Positions 34,346-45,957 of a stretch of DNA of 64,000 bases are shown piece by piece. Made by a program: the position numbers and the translations under genes. This DNA is from Brachyhypopomus gauderio (Eukaryota; Chordata; Actinopteri; Gymnotiformes; Hypopomidae): positions 310,001 to 374,000 of the forward strand of contig NW_027506977.1 of NCBI RefSeq assembly GCF_052324685.1, in the 5' to 3' direction. Below the pieces are notes generated by a model. That model was not told the origin of the DNA and ran no database searches. It worked only from the letters and a program-made list of their open reading frames with translations. Position 1 is the stretch's first letter; every line of letters starts with the position of its first letter.

Positions 34346-35219
34346 AACAGCAGTCACCTAACAGGTGGAAACAGCAGACGATGCTTTAGCTGCCTAGCAA
34401 TCTGCTTTTCTTATTTGAGGGCTGCGGCGGGAACAACAATACAAGGCTCCGATGCAGACATGGGTAAATGTCGATTCAATGAAGTGGCTGGAGGATGAAA
34501 AATATTGTGGCTAGCTGAAACCTTCCAGTGATTCGTATGAGGCGCAATGTGAACTTGCCGAAAAACATTCAAACTTGGTACAATGAGCTGTAAAGTGTTG
34601 GATTCTCATATGAAATCTGAAAAACACAAGCGATATGTTAGCACTCGTAATAGTAATATGTATATCGAGTCATTCGCTGCTAACTGCAGTTTAACTGTAA
34701 GTGCCAAAAATGATTTGTCTACTGTGTAGTGTGACCAAACGTCTGTATTTCCCGGGACATATTTCACGTCCTGTCCCGGGTTTTTTTTTAAGTGAGGAAA
34801 TGTCCTGGTTTTTAAATTACCTTCATTGGACCATTACAATTTAAATGTACAGGCACTAGGGCACTGCGCACGGCGCTGTATGTGCCGTAATCCCTGAGCT
34901 GCGTCAAGCTTGGTTTATACATGACGCAACGCGACCGGCGCGAGGTTCCGCGTGCCGACAATTACGTAATCGTGGTGGCTCTGCCCCTGCGCGAGGTCCC
35001 CGTGTGCTGTCGCTTTGCGAGGTCGTGCACATCCCCTCCCCCCTCAACAACTTACGGTCGCCACCCCCCCCCCCCCCCAAACAATTTACACTTGCCACCA
35101 CCTCCTGGTTCAAATTTCACTCCAAGCGATCTTGAAATGTTGGCAAGTCTGGTATTATTTTTCCTTGTGAGAGGTATTAAAAAGGTCTTAAAAGTCATTG
35201 AATTTGAGATTTTAAAATG
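34346..35219. other. Mosaic of decayed repeats
   Basis: Near 34450-34730 a broken frame (QTWVNVDSMKWLEDEK, then SHMKSEKHKRYV in another frame) resembles the zinc-finger start of a hAT-related transposase. 34860-35030 is a CpG-rich piece sharing GACGCAACGCGAC-type sequence with other fish repeats. 35160-35225 carries AGGTATTAAAAAGGTCTTAA, another common fish repeat end. No intact gene. Confidence 0.45.
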
Positions 35220-35999
35220 TGCAGATACCATGGAGGAGGGTCTCCGTGGATTCAAAGGAAGAGGACTACCCTCCGTCCGTGGGCTCCGCTCCCACCGTGG
35301 ACTACGGTGGGAAAGAGGAGGAAGATGAGAAGTCCTACATGGAGGAGGAAGACGTGTCCTACACGGAGGAGGAAGAGGAGAGTCCTCCCCTCTCGGAGCT
35401 CTCCTCGGGGACCGTGAAGGGAAGGAGGACTCCTGAGAAGGGCGTGTCCTCCAGACCATCTGAGGCCAGTACCATGGACTACTCCCAGGGTGAGAGCCCG
35501 GCAGAGTCTATGAAATTGAGCCTGGGAGAGGAGGAGGAGCAGAGGGAGACCGCAGGGGACTCCCATGCGGGCTGCCTGAAGTGTCCTTCAGCTACGCTGC
35601 ACCCGACGCGTCCGCCAGCCGCGCTGCACCCGGCGCCTCCGCCAGCCGCACCGCACCCGGTGGAGGGTTTGCAGCGAGGGCAGGAGGAGGACCGCCCACC
35701 GCAGCACCAGCAGCTCCTGGTCTCTCTCCCTTTGCCCTTCTCCTGGCGCGTAGCTTGGCGCCGGTGTTGTGTGTGTCTGTTCCTGTGTTTGTATGTCTTC
35801 CCGTGTGTCTCCCAAACCCCCTTTTCCCGTTTATGCCTCTGTGTGTTAATGTACCTGTGTGTGTATTCGTGAGCGTCCCTTTTTGTTTGTCTAATGCAGT
35901 GGTTCCCAAAGTGGGGGGCGCGCCCCCTAGGTGGGGCGCGGAGCTATTGCAGGGGGGGCGCGGAGCTTGGAAGTAAAACATGTGCACATGTGTCAATAT

Positions 36000-36981
36000 G
36001 GGGGATGCACCGATTCCGATATTAATATCTGAAAAAATTCTAGATTGAGTATCAGTGACAATGTGACCGATACATAAAAACAGATCTATTCAGTCTAATT
36101 CTATGCTTGTAACGATTTTCGGAGTTAGTTCAACCTTAAATATCCACTCTGTCCCGGATAGAAGTGAACTTGGACAGTTAACAGGCGAGTGAAACACGAA
36201 GTACACAGAGGAGAGATGAATCACTGACTCGTACTCGCGCTGGTGGTATTCCACTTAGTCCGTTTATTTGCTGGTTGACCAAAATAAACCTAGGCTCCAG
36301 CACTACTTGACTGTTCATACATGAACTGATGAGTTGTCCAAAGCTCATTGAATGCGTTACTTACAGAAATAAAATAAGATAAAATAAAGAGCAGTGGTCT
36401 CAGTCGGTCTACGGCAGAAAGCTAAAAAACAACAATATTCCATACACTCGCTCAACTTGCTCCCTTAAAGAGACAGTACACATATTTCTGGCCGTTACAT
36501 GCTTTGTGCTCTGCGTGATGTCTGCGCTAGCAAACTAGCCGCATATGTATTGCTGTTTCTCTTATTTCATCTCCTTATTTATTTTAAAATATATTTAAAA
36601 TTCTTGAACCATTTCAAAGGTTTCTTGCAGTTTATTTTTTTCATGTTTGACCAAAGTTGTGAACCTATTGTTTTTGTAAGTTTCAGGTTCTTTGGTATTA
36701 TTAATTTTACATTCAATGTTATATTCATAATTGCACTGACTGAACAAATGCAAGTTGTGTTGTTTTTACATATTTATATGTGTGTTTAAGTGTGCTATAC
36801 TGGTGCAGAGTTTTCAATAAACTTGTAATTCAGTATGTCTGTGTTTTAAAAAAAATGTTTAAAGTCAATTCAGCACTGTTTTGCTCTTATCACATCGGTA
36901 TCGGATCAGTATCGGCCGATACTAAGCCTCAGATATCTGAATCGGTATCGGAAGTGAAAAACGTGAATCGATGAATCCCTA
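36000..36981. mobile_element. Second hAT nested in the first
   Basis: The 8-base duplication is GTCAATAT (35992-35999 and 36982-36989). The ends are GGGGATGCACCGATTCCGAT and GAATCGATGAATCCCT, with ATCGGTATCGG subterminal repeats on the right. No transposase is present. It is interrupted by the LTR-like block at 36108-36499. Confidence 0.85.
36108..36499. repeat. Probable solo LTR inside the nested hAT
   Basis: 392 bases, TGTAACGATT to GGCCGTTACA, flanked by TGCT on both sides. The right end (TTAAAGAGACAGTACACATA) resembles that of the solo LTR at 54957-55576. The short duplication makes the call moderate. Confidence 0.6.
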
Positions 36982-37215
36982 GTCAATATGGAGGGGCGCA
37001 AAAATATTCTCATCTACTAAAGGGGGGCACGGCAGAAAAAGTTTGGGAACCACTGGTCACTGGTCTTTCCAGGGAGGGTGTTCTAGGCGGTTCGTGGCGG
37101 ACTCTCCACCGAGGGCGGTCATCTCCCAGGCGCAGGACTGAACGCATCGGATCCGCCCATCGATGTGGGTTCGGGGCACTCAGTCCTGTTGGCACCCTGG
37201 GACAGGTAGTGCCCT

Positions 37216-37539
37216 TGGTCACATTGAGGACCCCAGCCCCTCCCTTTTGGGTGTGTGTTTACGTCATCTACGTCTCCTAGTCTGCGTCAGTGATTCTCCG
37301 TGGGTGCAGTTGTGTCTTGTGCTGATTCGTCTCACCTGTGGCTCGTCTCGTAATCACGTGGGTCTTATGTGGTTTGTCTACCTAATGTGCGTTCGCGCAG
37401 TGTCCTGTGCTCGTCGTTCTCCGTGTGATCGTGTGTATGTTATACGTGCGCTAACGGCGCTTATTCGTATTATTAAACGTGTCGTTGTGTCTGAGACCTG
37501 GATTCCTGTCTCATCCTTTGCCTCCCACCCAGCGTCACA
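37216..37539 (+). repeat. 3' LTR of the broken non-autonomous element
   Basis: About 324 bases ending GCGTCACA. It matches the solo LTR at 31463-31794 in reverse orientation: TTGAGGACCCC, CTCCGTGG, GCGCAGTGTCCTGTGCTCG. It abuts the tail of the Rex1-like LINE. Confidence 0.82.
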
Positions 37540-37540
37540 G

Positions 37541-40478
37541 ATAGATTAGATTAGATTGAACTTTATTAATCCCAGAGGGAAAGTCAGTTATTACAGCAGC
37601 ACAGATACAAAGAATATAATAAAATAATACAAGAATAATATAAAAGTATCAGTAGGAATGAATATATGATATAGCTAGGATTAAGTAGAATAAAAAATAT
37701 TAAATATAACAGTATGAAAGTAATAGATTACATGAGATCTACATCTAATGACATGAGATTGATGTGCAAGGTAGTTGCATGAGTATTATGCCGTAATAGT
37801 GCAGTAAGTACTAGTGTTTTAACTAAGCGCAGTGACTAAGCTCAGTAACAGCAGTAATATTAACAGTTAAAATTGATGAAGGACAAAGTGCATGGAGAAT
37901 GTTATAAAGACCAGCTGGTGTAGACTGAGTGCAATTGAGCAGGACTGTCAGGAATAGCACATAATCTCCATGCAGATGCAGTTCACCTGCTACGCATTGC
38001 CCCTCCCCCTTCACAACTAATTAAGTTTCCTCCGCTCTCTTCCGGGTTGCGAAGTATTGTTGCCATGCCACATACCAAGCGTTCTTTCTGTGTTACTGCC
38101 TTTCTGTGTACCGACCTCTGCTCTCCTCCTAGACGTTGTTCCCTGCCTAGTCCCTCTATACCTCCTGGCTTCTGTCTCACAGGCGTGACCCTGGACTGAT
38201 CCTGACTATGATTACAATACTCCTGCACAACACACCCTGAATGGAGTAACCCACCTGTTTGATTGCTCTGTGATCGTTGTTTCAATAAGCGGCTATTACC
38301 CGCACTTGAAACCTTGTCTGTCTGATCAGTATGTTACAAGGACCTGATAAGTCATTGTCGTGCAGTAACGACTGGCACAGTGGAGAGCTGTTGTACAGCG
38401 TGGTCGCAGTTGGTATGAATGATCTCCTGTACCAATCTTTTTTGCAGCGGAGCTGGATGAGTCTGTTGCTAAAGGTGCTCCTCTGTCTGACCGGTAGCTC
38501 ATGGAGAGGGTTTGATGTTTTATCTAGTATAGAAGTGAGTTTGTTGAGTGACCTTTTTTCCACCACTTCCTCAAAACCAACCAGTGGGCATCCCAAAACT
38601 GAGCTGACTTTCCTGATCAGTTTGATGAGCTTCCTGGTGTTTCCTCCCCTGATGATGCTTCCCCAGCAGACTGCTGCGAAGAAGATAGTATCAGCAACAA
38701 CAGACTGGTAGAAGATCTCCAACAACTTGCTGCACACATTAAAGGACCTGAGTCGTCTCAGAAAGTATAGTCTGCTCATCCCCTTCTTGTAGACAGCATC
38801 AGTGTTGGCCTTCCAGTCCAGTTTGTTGTCCAGCAGCATACCCAGGTATTTGTAGGAGTCCACCAGCTCAACATCCTGACCCATGATGGTGACAGGGCAG
38901 ATTGTGGATCTCTTCCTTCTGAAGTCCACCACCATCTCCTTGGTTTTGGTCACATTGATGATCAAGTGGTTCCTTTTACACCACCCAACAAATCTGTCCA
39001 CGAGGTATCTGTATTCTCCGTCCTGTTCATCCTTGATGCACCCAACCACCACTGCGTCGTCAGAAAATTTCTGAAGGTGACAGAGGTCAGACCTGTACTG
39101 GAAGTCAGTGGTGTACAGGGTGAAAAGGAAGGGGGAGAGCACAGTTCCCTGTGGGCACCGATGTTGCTGACCAGACGATAAGACTGGCAGGTTCCGGTTC
39201 TCACATACTGGGGTCTAGCAGACAGGTAGTCCCGGAACCAGTGGATCATGGGCTTATCCACCATCATCTTAATCAGTTTTTCCTTCAGTTTGATGGGTTG
39301 AATAGTGTTAAAAGCACTTGAGACGAAAAAGTCAAAAAGGTGGCTCTCACAGATGTGTTGGTCTGGTCAAGATGATAGTGAGCCTTCTGCAGTAAGTAGA
39401 TCACAGCATCATCCACTCAAATCTTCTGCTGGTAAGCAAATTTCAGGGGGTCCAGCAAAGGGCTGACCTGAGGTCTGAGATATGTCAGAACAAGTCTTTC
39501 AAGGACCTTCATGACATGAGATGTGAGAGCCACTGGTCTGTAGTCATTGAGAGTGGAAGTCTGAGACTTTTTTTGGAACAGGAACCAGATCTCACACAGC
39601 TGAGAGGCACAGACCTTTCAGGACTCTTGGGACAATTCCATGAGGGCCTGCAGCTTTGCCTGGCTTCAGCTTCTCCAACTGCCTCTTCACCTGGTACGCG
39701 GTCACCTCCAAAGGTGGAGGTGGATGTGTGTCTGCAGACAATGGCTGTGAAGTGGTGGGGTGCGAAAAGGAATGAGAAAGCTGTTTAAGGTGACAAGGGT
39801 GTGAACAGGGTGCTGCTGGTGATGGGTGTGGGTGTGCTAAATCTATTGAAGAAAGCATTTAGCTCATTGGCTGTGTCCAGACTACCCCCAGCAACTTGTT
39901 GTTGTGAACTGAAGCCCATGATCATCTTCATTCCTGACCAGACTTCCTTGGCATTGTTCTGCTGTAGTTGGCCTTCCAGCTTCCTTTTGTATGCCTCCTT
40001 ATTCACCCTCAGTCTCACCTTCAGCTGCTTTTGCACACTCCTAAGAAGATCTTTGTCTCTCAGCTTGAAAGCCTGCTTCTTTTTATTTAAAAGTTCTTTC
40101 ATGTCACTGGTGATCCATGCTTTGTTGTTGGGAAAACAATGCACCCGCCTGACTGGAACAATGGTGTCAGTACAGAAGTTGATGTAGTCAGTGATGCGGT
40201 TCGTCACATTGTTAATGTCCTCTCCAGCTGACTCATACAAAACTCCCCAGTCTGTGGTCTCAAAGCAGAATTGCAGAGCCTCCTCTGCCTCTGGAGTCCA
40301 CCTCCTGATGGTCTTTACTGTCACAGGCTGTCTTAAGACCACTGGTCGGTATGTGGGGGTCAGCAGGACCAAGTTGTGATCGGACCTACCAAGTGGGGGA
40401 AGTGCAGATGAGCTGTATGCATTTTTTACATTTGCATACAGAAGATCCAGGACTTTATCCAGGATCCAGGACTTTATT
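37541..40478 (-). mobile_element. Rex1-like LINE, 5'-truncated
   Basis: Minus-strand pieces in order: the endonuclease end (LDLLYANVKNAYSSSALPPL, GRSDHNLV; 39785-40470), the linker, and the reverse transcriptase. The RT includes a conserved FSDDAVVVG in place of FADD (about 39065) and YKYLGMLLDNKLDWKANTDA, and the C-terminal region has YFLRRLRSFNVCSKLLEIF. The frame is broken between 39140 and 39790 (at least two shifts). The 3' end reads GGGATTAATAAAGTTCAATC then a TAATC-type tail. A solo LTR interrupts the C-terminal end. The endonuclease N-terminus is missing. Confidence 0.8.
37946..38338 (+). repeat. Solo LTR in the Rex1-like LINE
   Basis: 393 bases, TGTCAGGAATAGC to CAGTATGTTACA, with perfect duplication AGGAC (37941-37945 and 38339-38343). 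It is related to the fragment at 32105-32386. It splits the LINE near the end of its coding part. Confidence 0.9.
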
Positions 40479-40548
40479 CTCCCTTGTTGCACACTTAACA
40501 AACTGGTTAAACTTTGGTAAGGTGGTGGAGCAACCCGGTCTCATTCCC

Positions 40549-40772
40549 CATGCGTATGAAATCGTACGCAAAACTTTGCACTGAAATGCGTACTCTTGTG
40601 TACGCAGAGAGCTGCGTACAGATGTTACGCCGCTATCAAACGCATGTAAATACTCGCCGATTCCCGACAAAAACGTTTCCTAGGCTATAGGTGTCCAAAC
40701 TGATCATAGTCTTTACTCTGTAAAATATATTAAAACAAACGCTAAAAAAGATTAAACATTTGAAGTTTAGCG

Positions 40773-40809
<37 letters not shown>

Positions 40810-41131
40810 GCTTTTTATTGAAGAATTCTGACCGAATCCCACGGGCATTCGCTCAGAATTCTTCAATAAAAAGACCAACATAATCGCTTTATTTATTTTT
40901 TTATGTATTTTTACATTTTATTATTTTCTATTAGTGCTTTTTATGTTTGTTCTTAAACTGCTGCTTGATCAAAACAATTGATGTTACGCCGCTATCAAAT
41001 ACATGTAAATACTCGCCGATTCCCGACAAAAATTATCCCTAGGCTATAGGTGTCCAAACTGATCGTAGTATCTACTCTGTACAGTATATTAAAGCAAACG
41101 CTAAAAAAGATTAAACATTTGACGTTTTGCG

Positions 41132-41166
<35 letters not shown>

Positions 41167-41586
41167 GCATTTCCTGAACGAATGCCAGTGGGATTCGGAC
41201 AGAATTCTTCACTAAAAAGACCAACATAATCGCTTAATTTTAATGTATTTTTAAATTTTCTTATTTTTTAGTGCTTTTATGTTTAGGTTTGTTCTTAAAC
41301 TGTTGCTTGGTCAAAACAATTGGCCCATAAATATATTCAAAAATAAGAAAATTTAAAAATTGATTATCTATGATTATCTATGGCCCCTTGGATGATATTT
41401 AATTACTATTAGAACCGGCCCGCTGGTGTTTTGCACGCACAAACACTACGTGCGTATGAAATCGTACGCAAAACTATGCACTGGAATGCGTACTCATGTG
41501 TACGCAGCTCTCTGCGTACTGATACGCCGCTATCAAATACATGTAAATACTCGCCGATTCCCGACAAAAATGATCCCTAGGCCACA
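40549..41586 (+). repeat. Tandem repeat of about 400-base units
   Basis: Units share GCGTATGAAATCGTACGCAAAACT, ATGTTACGCCGCTATCAAA, CATGTAAATACTCGCCGATTCC and an internal AG run. Unit A is 40549-40980; unit B, 40981 to about 41445, lacks the first part; unit C, about 41448-41586, is cut off where a hAT begins. AG runs lie at 40778-40808 and 41135-41165. The CGTACGC/GCGTACG pairs inside the first 80 bases can form short hairpins. Confidence 0.85.
40811..40872. repeat. Inverted repeat (hairpin)
   Basis: TTTTTATTGAAGAATTCTGA and TCAGAATTCTTCAATAAAAA form a 20-base perfect stem around a GC-containing loop. The matching place in the next unit is only half palindromic (from 41166). Confidence 0.9.
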
Positions 41587-42460
41587 TATGTCAAAGTCAA
41601 GGCCCGCTGGCCAGATTCGGCCCGCGAATTGATTATCTATGGCCCCCTGAATGATATTTAAGTACTATTAGAACCGGCCCGCAGGCCACAGCCGCCCGCT
41701 GGTGTTTTGCACCCACAAACACTACATTCCCCACAATGCAACGGTAGCCCGCGAAGTCACTGCAGCGCACACAAGCGGCGAGGGTCAGCGCGGCGAAAAT
41801 GACGTAATCGCAGTGGCTCAGCTCGTGCGCGAGCGTCTCGCGCGCTGTCGATTCGCGAGGTCGTGCGTCTCTCGAATTTTGTACTCTGCGCGCGCCGCGC
41901 CTCAGCGCAATGAACAAAGTCACGTTTGAATGGTTCATACACCTTTATAAGGTGGAATTCAAGCACTTGTACGTCACTTTCAATGTCCATTTCAATATTT
42001 CCCAGCACGTTAAACTTAATGAAGTTAAATATTTATACATATATTCGAAATAATTCGCTTTTTATTCACATTATTTAATGGTTGTTTATTTTCAAAACGC
42101 CCAATATTAACGTCTTCACGTTCTCTCATGTTTCGTCCTGGAATTACAATAGGCTCGTATTTAATACAAGAGAACTGTTCAGTCAGACAGCTATTTGTTG
42201 TGAAACGAAGTAGTTACAATTTCAAGCATTTTCAAGTACTTTAGCTTAAATTCCAGCACTTTTCAAACCTTTATTACTTTATTCATGTTTGCTTGTTGAA
42301 AAATATTTTCACTTGAAATTACTGACAGATCCATAAGAAAATATTGCTTTATTAATTTAAGCATTAAATAATATACACTGTGTTAGGTCTTGGTTCAATA
42401 GGCTATTTGCAATCATTTTAATATGTTTTAATAAACATTGAACCAGTCCGGCCCTCGGCT
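41582..42460 (+). mobile_element. Right-truncated hAT (GTF2IRD2-like family)
   Basis: It starts CCACATATGTCAAAGTCAAG with GGCCCGC repeats, as does the copy at 43977-45078, and follows that copy through the AATTCAAGCACTTGTACGTC block to CCAGTCCGGCCCTCGGCTTG. The right terminus is missing. No transposase frame remains. Confidence 0.8.
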
Positions 42461-42987
42461 TGTTCGTGTTCGGTTTTTTAACCTCACTTGTAACAGGAAT
42501 TCACTCATAATAGACCACGTATGGAAACATCCCAACATATGTGTTTAGTTAACAAGAATGTGCTCAGACAAAGACTCTTACTGTATAGTTCGCATCGATA
42601 TCAAGGTTTTGAAGCAAAGATTGTTTAGGGGAGGGTCTAATTTAGGGCACTACATTCCATCCAGCCTCATTTATGAAAGCTAATGCATTGAAGTGAAAGT
42701 GAGCGCCCCCCAGCTGTCGGACTGTGTGCATTTCCGCTCGAGCCACTGGACACAGAATCCGCGCGCTTTTCCTTCCTCACGGTGAGTGTGTGTAAGCGGT
42801 CCGGTGCTTAAACTTGACATCGTCTTAATAACAGACACATGCAATTCTGAATACATTAACAGTTTTATTTCATCAATATAAACTTAAATAAAAGGCAATA
42901 TTAAGTAGGAGCTTGATTTAACATCCCAAGAGTATAAGATAAATGTGCACAGATCTGGTCATGCTGCTAGCTAAGCTAGTAAACTAG
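42461..42987 (+). other. Gap with a CpG-rich donor-like spot
   Basis: 42690-42790 is GC-richer and ends TTCCTTCCTCACG followed by GTGAGT at 42782, a fair splice donor. It could be an untranslated first exon, but nothing coding supports it. The last 8 bases are a hAT target duplication. Confidence 0.35.
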
Positions 42988-43499
42988 CAGGGCCGGCGCT
43001 AGGGGGGGGCAGAGGGGGGCATTGCCCCCCCAAATTGTGTCTTTGCCCCCCCAAGCACAATGCAAGCAACGGCTTTTTTTTATTACCTCTGAACCAATCA
43101 CAAAAATGCATTTTGCTTTACAGCGTGAAGATATTTCCTTGCTTATTCCTGATTGGCTCTTTGAGTCATATAAAAATCGGCAGACCGCCCCAAACGGTTC
43201 AGTTCGGCAGTATATGTTCTGTTAGTGTGAGTGAAAGACAGGTATACTGGTAAACACTCTTCTGAGTTTAAACTGACTTCCACATGGTAATATTTGCTTA
43301 ACTGTGGTTTTTCGTTGCTTTAATGTTACTCACCTCTTACATAGGTGTTGCTTAAATTATTTTATTAGCCGTTAGCGGTTAGGCTAACTTGGTTCTCCTA
43401 AACCTGCGCGAACGGCGGAAGCGTTTAAATACTTGCCGCGCAGTGTTGTCCGAAACGATATGTGGTAATAAAAAACAGGGGAATGAACATTTACCTGAC

Positions 43500-43960
43500 G
43501 AATTTTAATGTTGCTTTTTCAGATTTGAAAAGTGCTGGAATTTAGGCTAAAGTACTTGAAAATGTTGATATTGTAACTACTTCGTTTCACAACAAATATC
43601 TGTCTGAATGAATAGTTCTCTTGTCTTAGGTTAACAAATACGAGCCTCTTGTAATTCCAGGACGAAACATGAGAGAACGTGAAGACGTTAAGATTGGGCG
43701 TTTTGAAAGTGTGATTTAAAAAGCGAATTATTTTGAGTATATGTATAAATATTTAACTTAATTAAGTTTAACGTGTTGAGAAATATTGAACTGGACCTTT
43801 AAAGTGAGGTACAAGCGCTTTAATTCCACCTTGTATAGGTGTATGAACCCGGCAAACATGACATTGTTCATTGCGCTGAGGCGTGGCGCGCGCGAAGTTG
43901 CAAAATTCGAGAGGTGCACGACACCGCGCGAGGCTGCTCTTTCCCCCGTGCAAGCCGTCG
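43500..43960 (-). repeat. Inverted fragment of the GTF2IRD2-like hAT family
   Basis: On the minus strand this matches 44205-44600 (GGTTCATACACC, AATTCCACCTTG complement, CAGCACGTTAAACTTAA, GTAGTTACAAT). It sits head to head with the next copy, making a broad palindrome centred near 43970. Confidence 0.8.
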
Positions 43961-43976
43961 CGGCTCATGGTTTAAA

Positions 43977-45078
43977 CCACATATGTCAAAGTCAAGGCCC
44001 GCGAGCCAGATCCGGCCCGCGAATTGATTATCTATGGCCCCCTGGATGATATTGAATTACTATTAGAACCGGCCCGCAGGCCACAGCCGTCCGATGGTGT
44101 TTTGTACGCAAACACTACATTCCCCACAATGCAACGGTAGCCCGCGAAGTCACTGCAGCGCGAAGCGTCGCGAGGGTCCGCGCGGCAAAAATGACGTAAT
44201 CGCAGTGGCTCCGCCAGCGCAATGAACAAAGTCATGTTTGCAGGGTTCATACACCTTTTTAAGGTGGAATTCAAGCACTTGTACGTCACTTTAAAGGTCC
44301 ATTTCAATATTTTCCAGCACGTTAAACTTAAATATGTTAAATATTTATACATATACTCGAAATGATTCGAAATAATTCGCTTTTTATTCACATTATTTAA
44401 TGGTTGTTTATTTTCCCCAATCTTAACGTCTTCACGTTCTTTCATGTTTCGTCCTGGAATTACAAGAGGCTCGTATTTGTTAACCTAATACAAGAGAACT
44501 GTTCAGTCAGACAGATATTTGTTGTGAAACGAAGTAGTTACAATTCAAAACATTTTCAAGTACTTTAGCCTAAATTGCAGCACTTTTCAAACCTGCAACA
44601 CAAAGCAACATTAAAATTCGGAGTCGCGCACTATGGTCACTCGCGAAAGTATAAACCTAAATCAGCAGTCAGAGCAGACATCAACGTTCAGCTATCCCCC
44701 TTCTCAAAAATGACTAAACGTAAGGTGGACACTGAGAACGGGTTTCAAGCCAGGTGGGAGGCAGAGTACATGTTCACGGAGGTAAAAGGTAAACCTGTGT
44801 GTCTTCTGTGTGTCTTCATGTGATTTTTCTTTGAAGGAAGTTTGCTTTTATCTGTTTGCCTGTTGAAAAATGTTTTCACTTGAAATTATTGACAGATCCA
44901 TAAGAAAATAGTGCTTTATTCATTTAAACATTAAATAATATACACTGTGTTAGGTCTTGGTTCAATAGGCTATGTGCAATCATTTCAATATGTTTTAATA
45001 AACATTGAACCAGTCCGGCCCTCGGCTTGTAGCAAATTAGTTTTTTTGGCCCTTTGTGTTTTTGACTTTGACATACCT
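43977..45078 (+). mobile_element. GTF2IRD2-like hAT, deletion derivative
   Basis: Flanked by GGTTTAAA (43969-43976 and 45079-45086). The ends CCACATATGTCAAAGTC and GACTTTGACATACCT form the inverted repeat. It keeps only the first coding bases of a transposase at 44710. Confidence 0.88.
44710..44822 (+). pseudogene. Transposase N-terminus (GTF2IRD2/hAT type)
   Basis: ATG at 44710 opens TKRKVDTENGFQARWEAEYM, FTEVKGKPVCLLC, the usual start of this hAT transposase and of its domesticated relatives. The frame stops at 44823, just after the first zinc-finger cysteines. The remainder is deleted. Confidence 0.8.
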
Positions 45079-45957
45079 GGTTTAAACGATTCCTCGCCAT
45101 CACAGCCAGTATTGTTATACTGTGCATAAATACCGCATTGTACCAGTACGTTTCATAACATCAATAAAAACTTCAATACTTTACCAGATTTTTTACCATT
45201 AAAGTGCATAAGATAGATTTCTTATTTTATGTACTTTCATATTTTTTTCTTTTTCAAAATAGAAATGTGACGAATACTCCCTTTTATAACAGAATTTGTA
45301 TTCTTTTGTTTTCTTTATATTTTAATTTCCCAGTAATATAAATATTCTCACTCATTCCTATTTCCATGTTTGAATATTCTCAGTCTGCGTATAGGTACAT
45401 TTGTCAGCCTTTCAAGAAATAGAGTTGTTCTATTAGTAATGGCAGTATTGAAATGAAATACAATTAGATAATCTTTGTTCACCATTTACATAATCAACAT
45501 GTATTTTTTAATCATTGTGTTTTAAGTTTTAAGTTCGAAAATGTGCATTTTTATTTCTTTACCTAATACATCACTTTAAGCCAGTATCAATAGTCATCAT
45601 TCATGCACAAATCAAGCCTTGAATATATTTCTGGCTTCATAAACATGACTATCAACATGCCCCCTCATTATGTTTTACTGCCCCCCCAAGCAAAGCAGTC
45701 CAGAACCGGGGCTGTAAACTAGCATTTAATTAACCTTTAATTAACTTGAGCTTTGATTTAAACACTTTTAAACACAAATAATGTCTGTAATTTTACAAAG
45801 TTTTTATTATTATAAAAAAAATTTCCTGAGCTGTGTTCAGGTTGCCCTGAGGAACAGGTTTCAGACTTCTCATTTTAAAGAAAGAATTTCTCCATTTTAC
45901 AGCAGGACTCCTCTAACGTAGATGTTTGAAACTCTAGTTCCCAGTGCTGAGGATCTA
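45079..45957. other. hAT remainder and gap before Tc1
   Basis: Up to 45714 this is the AT-rich right part of the outer hAT, with no coding content. From 45723 to 45957 no feature is recognised. Confidence 0.5.

Larger units (their letters stand above)
35898..37055. mobile_element. hAT element inside the broken LTR element
   Basis: The ends are CAGTGGTTCCCAAAGTGGGG and AGTTTGGGAACCACTG, the classic inverted ends of a hAT family. The flanking 8 bases (GTCTAATG and GTCACTGG) match only partly, so the duplication has decayed. It is interrupted by another hAT at 36000-36981. Confidence 0.8.
35220..37539 (+). mobile_element. Broken relative of the non-autonomous LTR element
   Basis: The internal part (35220-35897 and 37056-37215) has the same acidic, Ser/Pro-rich and Pro/Ala-rich composition as the frame in 22798-25188, including a VFVCLPVCLPNPLFPFMPL-type stretch seen in both. 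It ends in a 3' LTR at 37216-37539. The 5' side is damaged and at most an LTR fragment remains. Two nested hATs and a solo LTR sit inside. It is clearly broken and older than the 22.8-kb copy. Confidence 0.75.
42988..45714. mobile_element. hAT element containing another hAT
   Basis: A perfect duplication TAAACTAG (42980-42987 and 45715-45722) bounds ends CAGGGCCGGCGCTAGGG and CCAGAACCGGGGCTG, with C/G-rich CCCCCCCAAGCA repeats near both termini. No transposase is recognised. Large parts are insertions of other repeats. Confidence 0.9.

Noticed and set aside
42690-42790. First exon of another gene
   Set aside because: There is a CpG-rich stretch and a GTGAGT donor, but no coding sequence and no acceptor partner to support it.
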